DNA from: Parachlamydiaceae bacterium
GTDB lineage: Bacteria > Chlamydiota > Chlamydiia > Chlamydiales > Parachlamydiaceae
Assembly: GCA_013817115.1 (NCBI GenBank)
Contig: JACDDG010000025.1
Span: 1 to 12,761 of the forward strand
DNA: 12,761 nucleotides
Direction of reading: 5' to 3'
Shown piece after piece: positions 8,501-12,761 of the stretch (position 1 is its first letter; every line of letters begins with the position of its first letter). The notes beneath the pieces were generated by a model. The model saw nothing but the letters and a program-made list of their open reading frames with translations, ran no database searches and was not told the DNA's origin. The position numbers and the translations under genes are program-made.

Positions 8501-10978
8501 TTAGGTAATACCACATATTGCCATCATCATTATGACTTTATGTTTGAAGGCAAAAACCTTCCTTGCATGGATGTAATTGACCCTTCGGGTGTGAGGACAA
8601 CGACTATTACAGATGCAAAAGGATCTGCTTTAAGTACAAAAGTTTACTCACCTACCGGCAAACTTCTATCAAACGTAGAATACTACTACGACCTTAAAGG
8701 GAAGGTAGTGCGAACTGAAAACCATCTTCCAAAAGAAGTTATTTCGACTCAGTTTGAATACGATTCCGCTTCACGGCTTATCAGACAAGTTAATGGAGCT
8801 GGAACCCCTGAGCAGATTACTACAACCTTTAAGTATAATGTTTATGCAGAGCTATCGGATATTTATTATTCAGACGACAGTTCAAAACATCGCGCCTATG
8901 ATGGAGTTGGTAGATTAGTTGAAGAGTGGTCAGATGATAAATCTGTACACTATCTTTACACATACAATCGGAAAGATCAGCCAGTCGTTGTAGAAGATTT
9001 GAACACTCACAAAAAAACTTTTCGAAAGTATTCTATCGAAGGGAATTTGTTGTCAGAACAGCTTGAAAATGGCTTAAAGACTACATACAGCTATGACCGC
9101 ATGAATCGCGTTTTAGAGAGTATTTATCCTGATGGATCATCTGTTAGGCAAACCTACAACCCTGTTTTCCTGAAAAAAGCTGAACGGATTAAAAACGATA
9201 AAGTTGTCTACAAAAGTGAATTTAAAGAATTCGATCCCAGAGGGAAGCCCGGAAAAATTATTTTTCCTAAAAATAGTGGCACTGCCGCGCTTGAGTATGA
9301 TCTTTTAGGCCGGTTGACTGCGCTTAAATATCCTCTTTACCAAGAAAAGCAGATTACTTATGACTCAAAGGGAACTTTAGTTTCAAAGATTGTCAATAAA
9401 GATTTGCAAAAATTTAAGCACGACCACTTGCAACAACTAACCCTTGAGAAGACAGAGCTTTATTCGCACGAGTATAAAAATGATGCCCTTAACCGCCAAA
9501 TTTCAATTGATGGACAAAAACAAAGTCACAATGCCGTTCTCCAATTAGTCAACGGCCCTGACAAGAAGTATACGTATGATGCCAAAGGCCGAAGGACACA
9601 AGGTTCCAAGAGTCGTTATACCTATGACAAATTTGACCGTTTAGTTGGTGTTCAACAAGGCAATTCGACCTGGGAATTCACATACGATGCATTTAACCGA
9701 AAAATGTCGAGTGTTTTAGATGGTGAAAAGGTCAATTACATTTATCACGGCTATGAAGAAATTGGCTCTTATAATACTGAGAAAAAATGCCTTGACCTTA
9801 AGGTTTTGAGTGCGGGTGAAGGGTCAATGCCCTTTGCGTTAGAATTAGGAGATTGCAGATATTCTCCGATTCTTTCATCCCAAAGGCATATTGTAGGCCT
9901 TGTTAGTATGGAAGATGGGAATCAGGCAGATTATAGTCCTCTGACAATGTTTGGAAAAGATTTAACTGAAACGCCTCTTTCACCATGGAGATTTTGCGGA
10001 AAACGTCATGAATCTGCTCAAATTGGGATCATTGATTTTGGTTTTCGCTTTTACCATCCAAAATCAGCTCAATGGTTAACGCAAGACCCTTTAGGTGAAA
10101 GTGTCGGCCCTAATTTGTATGCGTATGTAAAAAATAATCCTTGTTGCTTTATAGATCGCTATGGACTTATGATGAATGAGTCTGGGACTCCTGGACAGGG
10201 TTACATTGATAGTTGTAATGCTGCTGGATCTGCTGGAGCTGGATATTCCGGAGGTCGTAGTGAACTACCAGAAATCAGTTATTACGACGGTTTCGAAGCA
10301 GAACACCGAGATTACTACGACGGCAAAAGTCTTGTAAAAGATTATTGGGATAATTCGAGGTGCTATAACTTGGGACGTGATCCATTACCGGAAGGAAGAG
10401 GAATCGGTTGGATAAATGGAAATGCTAATAGATTTGAAGACTCTATGGCTAACGCTCTTTATATCTCTGATATTGCTGGGGGATATGATATTGATTGTGT
10501 CTACAACGCCACACATGGAACGTATAATGACTTAAAAGAAAGTTTATATGGCTTAAATTATACAGCAACAGAGCCTGTAAGAGAATTGCATAAAATTTGG
10601 GACAATTTTTGCGAGAAAAATGAACAGAGTGCAGAATACTTACAATTTGCTCATAGCCAAGGTGTTATGCACGTAAGAAATTCTTTGTTGGATTATCCTG
10701 AAGAAAAGCGACAGCGCATAAATGTCATAGGAATTGCTCCTGCTGCTTATGTATATAAAGAAAGCTGTAACAAAGTTGTACATATTCGTACACCTTGGTA
10801 CAGAGATTTTGTACCTAAGTTCGACAGAAATGGGGCACAACGGTCAACCGATTTAACGACTAGACTTCAAAGCCATCCTGAAGCAAATTGGCACGATCAC
10901 TCTTTCATGAGCCCCACCTATCAAAGGGAAATTGAATCACACATTAAATACTATCTTGAACATGGAACAATTCGATGA
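5534..10978 (+). CDS. Secreted RHS/YD-repeat protein with C-terminal DUF687-like domain
   Basis: An 1814-residue RHS-family protein. Residues 1 to about 18 form a Sec signal peptide (MYRF, a Leu/Phe-rich core, then FSDA). The N-terminal domain has VNVINGDYHYS and LKRTYSS (about 50-80), typical of RHS shells. About 30 YD motifs (TYDYAGR, VYDSLGR, EYDLLGR and similar) run from about residue 455 to 1410. The RHS core (QWLTQDPLGES, NLYAYVKNNP) ends with DRYGL at 1541-1545, where RHS proteins usually release their variable tip. A Gly/Ser-rich linker leads to a DUF687-like tip (about 1580-1814) with AHSQG centred on Ser1708, RDFVP (1757-1761) and WHDHSF (1786-1791), suggesting an alpha/beta-hydrolase. 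There is no PAAR or VgrG part, so Sec-dependent export is more likely than type VI delivery. The stop overlaps the next start by ATGA. Target and enzyme activity are unknown. Confidence 0.88.
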   Translation: MYRFALFLLLFPLQLFSDASSISTESEILESAHTPLTSIYGVPATNVFGVNVINGDYHYSCVDFDLPSSDSLILKRTYSSSRFKCGGFGHGWSHNATGSVMSYSTDYNKFFHAVTSGTLSGELPFKTEMEKKHEPLKINTAILEKGITNCGKGEISGRTNVKNILATYSFEGTHVKNGDGTENFYRKFQTDDDVTRSCLANTKKPNGLELTYNNQGHTLLSVQALTHQKEFSNQIKFTYPSNMTKHVANKKPFEIKGVSDDGKNVTYLLKFHELHPQCPQQNVLISKVESNFFPTEYYSYTDPKPENGPEKLKERYGSQHKIAIDYYKKGDTVSLYGIKPEDVKKSKFVRNRVKQICVAVDGSQDLKPVCRFAYHKNKQTKDAFTDVYTAYNHLTRFHYSAKNYRLNCIENYKGKNKRSIYRRERLEFGAKSTPLEGDLLYKTVEDADGVVHFGENYDYDDRGNILKKKLIFRSYTETKVHPITVKVNHASKGNSRLKGGEVKTTSYTYNTLNLPTSEYDGKLKTIIEYQTLDGKDTNLPKSVLVKHDAKTLKRKFYEFDKNAGCTLRIEDNGSRSTAEDMTSVTCRKIARIVNRNGTFAGLPLEVDTWGSNEKEEKRIFRATYDYDSHGYVEKESYYDSNNKFAYELHKIRDIRGNILSQTDALGQTSHCKYNDYGAVIEVQGPMLESYIQYIYDWQQRPIKEILSCVDGVQLSTSRSYDLEGKLTKIENSYGFSTDFIYNEQGRPVEITYPAVRTETGQWIRPHIRKKYDFLGNLISETDANGFVTIYTRNDAGLPLQISYPDGTYEEFRYSLYGELLEKKEKNESKVVFTYDVFSKAISEKKYDRDGKLLKEISKKYSGDLLVSEIDGEGVKTTYTYDYAGRISELRKGKALTKYVYDSLGRVAEEQHYYGGNDLDYIATQCVYDLLNRVIEKREVDGIGKVHTKTRMTYDAVGHVLSTATMTFNGTATTINTYDPRGNLKTTTDPLGNTTYCHHHYDFMFEGKNLPCMDVIDPSGVRTTTITDAKGSALSTKVYSPTGKLLSNVEYYYDLKGKVVRTENHLPKEVISTQFEYDSASRLIRQVNGAGTPEQITTTFKYNVYAELSDIYYSDDSSKHRAYDGVGRLVEEWSDDKSVHYLYTYNRKDQPVVVEDLNTHKKTFRKYSIEGNLLSEQLENGLKTTYSYDRMNRVLESIYPDGSSVRQTYNPVFLKKAERIKNDKVVYKSEFKEFDPRGKPGKIIFPKNSGTAALEYDLLGRLTALKYPLYQEKQITYDSKGTLVSKIVNKDLQKFKHDHLQQLTLEKTELYSHEYKNDALNRQISIDGQKQSHNAVLQLVNGPDKKYTYDAKGRRTQGSKSRYTYDKFDRLVGVQQGNSTWEFTYDAFNRKMSSVLDGEKVNYIYHGYEEIGSYNTEKKCLDLKVLSAGEGSMPFALELGDCRYSPILSSQRHIVGLVSMEDGNQADYSPLTMFGKDLTETPLSPWRFCGKRHESAQIGIIDFGFRFYHPKSAQWLTQDPLGESVGPNLYAYVKNNPCCFIDRYGLMMNESGTPGQGYIDSCNAAGSAGAGYSGGRSELPEISYYDGFEAEHRDYYDGKSLVKDYWDNSRCYNLGRDPLPEGRGIGWINGNANRFEDSMANALYISDIAGGYDIDCVYNATHGTYNDLKESLYGLNYTATEPVRELHKIWDNFCEKNEQSAEYLQFAHSQGVMHVRNSLLDYPEEKRQRINVIGIAPAAYVYKESCNKVVHIRTPWYRDFVPKFDRNGAQRSTDLTTRLQSHPEANWHDHSFMSPTYQREIESHIKYYLEHGTIR

Positions 10979-11568
10979 AACACTTATATTTATTATCTTT
11001 TTTTATTCTTATCTTTGCTTTATCAGCTTTCTTGTCAGCAGATTATCCCAATCTGTTAGGTCTTGAGAACGATGACAAATATCTTTCAAAAGCAGAGAAT
11101 CTGGTTAATCAGATTCTCACTGAGACGGCTTTAGAGGTAGAAAGTTTGGATAAAATAAAGGTTTCTGGAGAAATGGTTTCGATGCCCGGTGGCATTGTTA
11201 AAACTATGGGTTTATCATTCAACTCCTATGAAAAACTTTCTAAAGAAGAAATAAGAAAAAAAACTGTTCAGCTTGCTGAAAAGTTATTGCAAAACATTAA
11301 TTCTAATAAAGAAATTCCACCGTTTCTGGCGAAAAGTCCTTTTACAATTAATGAAATTGAAATCAGTATTTATAATCATGATCAACAAGGCAATTGGCCT
11401 TATGATCCTGAAATTGGAAATGCTCATTTCAATAGGGGTAAAATAACCTATAGTACATATGATCCAGATAAAAAGTTTGGAAATAAGAATGAATTTGTAG
11501 AATCATACGAAGAAGCTCTCCTTATCGTTCAGAATGGAAGCCAATCTCAGAAGGAAAAGGCTGATTAG
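10975..11568 (+). CDS. Membrane-anchored or exported partner of the RHS tip, copy A
   Basis: A 197-residue protein I cannot assign to a named family. Residues 1-22 form one hydrophobic segment after MKH, either a signal peptide or an N-terminal anchor; there is no lipobox cysteine. The rest is hydrophilic and presumably extracytoplasmic, with SMPGG, GLSFNSY, PFTI, IYNHD, WPYDPEIG and KKFGNKNE as the blocks shared with copy B. Its ATG at 10975 overlaps the RHS stop codon (ATGA), so it is translationally coupled to the RHS protein. Small size, position directly after the variable tip and export signal fit an immunity protein for an extracytoplasmic toxin. A foldase-like chaperone for the hydrolase-like tip is an equally reasonable reading. 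The C-terminus is Ser/Gln/Lys-rich. Confidence 0.8.
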   Translation: MKHLYLLSFFILIFALSAFLSADYPNLLGLENDDKYLSKAENLVNQILTETALEVESLDKIKVSGEMVSMPGGIVKTMGLSFNSYEKLSKEEIRKKTVQLAEKLLQNINSNKEIPPFLAKSPFTINEIEISIYNHDQQGNWPYDPEIGNAHFNRGKITYSTYDPDKKFGNKNEFVESYEEALLIVQNGSQSQKEKAD

Positions 11569-11778
11569 GTTCACCTTTCTACAAACTTTTTAAACTATGT
11601 TTTTTTATTAAAATGATCAATCTCGTACCTTGAAGCAGGTCTAGTCCCTTTGCAAGCAAGGCATTTAGTGGCTTGCAGAGTCTTGTGGAATTGATGTTAT
11701 GGTTTTTTAACGAGCCCTACCGGCGCTCTACCGACATTATTCCGGCGAGGACTGCCCTTAAGTTGCAATGTGGACGGC
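11569..11778. other. Non-coding DNA between the two partner genes, with GC-rich patch
   Basis: No gene is recognised. A T-rich run follows the copy A stop codon without a clear terminator stem. A 7-base stem TGCAAGC/GCTTGCA (11651-11657 and 11671-11677) encloses a 13-base loop. A GC-rich patch (about 11710-11756) carries CCGGCG twice, 22 bases apart (11720-11725, 11742-11747), and stands out from its AT-rich surroundings. Where a second RHS tip would be expected, the translated sequence shows no resemblance to it upstream of about 11779. Confidence 0.45.
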
Positions 11779-11844
11779 TCTACATATCAGAAACCTTTAA
11801 AAGAACATATTGAACATTACTTGAAATACGGAACAATCCAATGA
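11779..11844 (+). pseudogene. Remnant of a second RHS/DUF687 tip (last 21 codons)
   Basis: The frame ending at TGA 11842-11844 encodes a tail containing TYQKPLKEHIEHYLKYGTIQ. It aligns without gaps to the last 20 residues of the RHS protein at 1795-1814 (TYQ, HI, YL and GTI conserved; 10 of 20 identical). As in the intact copy, the stop codon overlaps the next ATG as ATGA, and GGAACAAT is conserved just before it. Upstream homology is lost, and the frame has a stop at 11692-11694 and no plausible start. It is therefore a decayed or displaced C-terminal fragment, not a functional gene by itself. Confidence 0.8.
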
Positions 11845-12425
11845 AATTTATCTTTTTTATTTTCTTTTGTCTTTTTGTATGCATTTTATCATTTTATTTA
11901 TCGGTGGATTTTCGCGATAAAATACTTTATTGGTTCGATAACGATGATAAACATCTTTCTAAAGAAGAACGACTGGTAAATCAAATACTTTATGAGACCT
12001 CATCTTCAATAGAGAAAACACATCAAATAAAAAACTTTGGAACTCTCATTTCTATGCCTGGAGGCAGAATTCAAAAATTAGGGCTATCATTTAATTCTTA
12101 TCAGAAACTCTCTAAGGAAAAAATGAGAACCTACCTACTAGAATTTGGAGAAAAATTGCTTCATAATATCACCTTAAATGAAGAAATCCAGCCGTTTTTA
12201 AATGAAAGGCCCTTTACAATAGAAAATGTGGAAATCTATATCTACAATCATGATGAAAAAGGGCACTGGCCATATGACCCTGAAATTGGTTTGGCTCATT
12301 TATATAGGGGAAAGGTAATTTTTAAGACGTATCATCATGATGATAAAAAATTTGGAAATAAGAATGAATCTGAGGAAACTTATGAAGAAGCTCTTCAGCT
12401 TGTTCCGAGAGGAGATAAATCTTAA
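11841..12425 (+). CDS. Membrane-anchored or exported partner protein, copy B
   Basis: A 194-residue paralogue of copy A, with about half of aligned positions identical by eye and only a one-residue gap late in the alignment. It has the same design: a hydrophobic N-terminal segment (residues 3-21, Phe/Ile-rich) and a hydrophilic extracytoplasmic part with NDDKHLSKEERLVNQIL, SMPGG, GLSFNSY, PFTI, IYNHD, WPYDPEIG and KKFGNKNE. The reading frame is intact and the conserved blocks are all present, so the gene is probably under selection. Its start overlaps the stop codon of a truncated RHS tip rather than a complete RHS gene. It could protect against a tip no longer encoded here, serve another RHS protein elsewhere, or be a relic. 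No convincing separate promoter was found, so read-through from the RHS operon is possible. Confidence 0.78.
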   Translation: MKFIFFIFFCLFVCILSFYLSVDFRDKILYWFDNDDKHLSKEERLVNQILYETSSSIEKTHQIKNFGTLISMPGGRIQKLGLSFNSYQKLSKEKMRTYLLEFGEKLLHNITLNEEIQPFLNERPFTIENVEIYIYNHDEKGHWPYDPEIGLAHLYRGKVIFKTYHHDDKKFGNKNESEETYEEALQLVPRGDKS

Positions 12426-12479
12426 ACATCAAACAAGAGTGATTTCGTCGAAGCTACTAATCGGCTTTTTAATATCAAG

Positions 12480-12526
12480 CCCATAGTGTAGGCCCTGAGG
12501 GGGTCCTGAGAGGGCCAAGCTATGGG
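12480..12526. repeat. GC-rich two-stem hairpin
   Basis: CCCATAG (12480-12486) pairs with CTATGGG (12520-12526). Inside it, GGCCCT (12491-12496) pairs with AGGGCC (12511-12516), separated by small internal loops of four and three bases. The element is much richer in GC than its surroundings and lies 55 bases after the copy B stop codon. It could be a palindromic repeat element or a 3' RNA structure; without a T-run it is not a clear terminator. Confidence 0.6.
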
Positions 12527-12611
12527 GGTCGATTAAAAACTGCCGCAGAACTCTGGAAGAGTGGTAGAGGTCTCTCGTCGGGCATGCATATCAGGTTAAG
12601 TTAAAGGACGC

Positions 12612-12758
12612 TAACGACAAACGACCTTAAAGACTAAGGACAATAAAGACTCCAAGGACCTTAACGACATCTGTTTTCGCTTTTTGGGTGTTATATAGGG
12701 CGTCTTTAAGGTCTTTGGAGTCGTTATTGTCCTTTGTCTTTAAGGTCGTTTGTCGTTA
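12612..12758. repeat. Long inverted repeat with GAC-ending short units
   Basis: Arms of 57 bases (12612-12668 and 12702-12758) are inverted copies with four mismatches, one of which would still form a G-U pair in RNA. They flank a 33-base loop. The left arm is itself repetitive: consecutive units of 7-9 bases each end in GAC (for example AAACGAC, CTTAAAGAC, TAAGGAC, CTTAACGAC). The right arm may extend to the window edge, so the repeat could continue beyond it. Confidence 0.8.
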
Positions 12759-12761
12759 AGG

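Larger units (their letters stand above)
12426..12761. other. Gene-free right end of the window, rich in inverted repeats
   Basis: No coding frame is supported on either strand. The region holds a GC-rich two-stem hairpin, then a segment with short complementary runs (CTCT and AGAG near 12551-12561), then a long inverted repeat close to the window edge. Neither structure is followed by a T-run of the kind expected for an intrinsic terminator. Confidence 0.55.

Noticed and set aside
5999..10840. Two short minus-strand open frames inside the RHS gene (5999-6184, 10640-10840)
   Set aside because: They are antisense to well-supported RHS and tip sequence and have no independent support.
11705..11765. 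tRNA-like D-arm on the minus strand (GGTAGAGCGCC)
   Set aside because: No acceptor stem, anticodon arm or T-arm (GGTTCGA-type) can be completed around it.
12480..12526. Intrinsic terminator
   Set aside because: No T-run follows the stem on either strand.
12601..12761. CRISPR array
   Set aside because: The repeated units are only 7-9 bases, variable and contiguous, with no spacers; the structure is an inverted repeat.

Overview
The window looks like a chromosomal segment of a chlamydia-related bacterium (order Parachlamydiales or a close relative). The main reason is the large Sec-exported RHS/YD-repeat protein, whose C-terminal domain resembles the DUF687 family as I remember it from Chlamydiae. 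The low GC content and AT-rich intergenic DNA agree with this. The assignment is inference from protein family recall; no marker gene such as rRNA is present.

Layout. Bases 1-445 hold no firm gene: the possible C-terminal end of a gene entering from the left, one possible very small ORF, and a strong but orphan Shine-Dalgarno sequence. Bases 446-3489 (minus strand) carry a two-gene DNA-repair operon: a Lhr-type 'ligase-associated' DEXH helicase followed, with a 1-base TAATG overlap, by the PdeM-type metallophosphoesterase. An extended -10 promoter (TGGTATAAT) lies upstream of the helicase and supports a start at 3489 rather than further upstream. The ATP-dependent ligase and exonuclease that usually accompany this pair are not in the window. 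A plus-strand DUF1543 gene (3812-4372) and a minus-strand FRG-domain gene (4496-5242) converge on a near-perfect 26-base palindrome.

Bases 5534-11568 form the main locus. A good sigma70-like promoter (TTGACC-N17-TAGAAT) precedes a 1814-residue RHS protein. It has a signal peptide, an N-terminal RHS-type domain, about 30 YD repeats, an RHS core ending in DRYGL, a Gly/Ser-rich linker and a DUF687-like tip with an HSQG serine-hydrolase-like motif. Its stop codon overlaps (ATGA) the start of a 197-residue protein with one N-terminal membrane or signal segment, which is a candidate immunity protein or tip-specific foldase.

Bases 11779-12425 hold a diverged, partly eroded second copy of the same junction. 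The last 21 codons of a second RHS/DUF687 tip overlap by ATGA a 194-residue paralogue of the partner gene. This resembles the orphan tip-partner cassettes of polymorphic RHS systems. The window ends in unusual non-coding DNA: a GC-rich two-stem hairpin (12480-12526) and a long inverted repeat (12612-12758) whose arms are built from short units ending in GAC.

The best candidate for an undescribed system is the secreted RHS cage, hydrolase-like tip and membrane-anchored partner module, together with its orphan second cassette.
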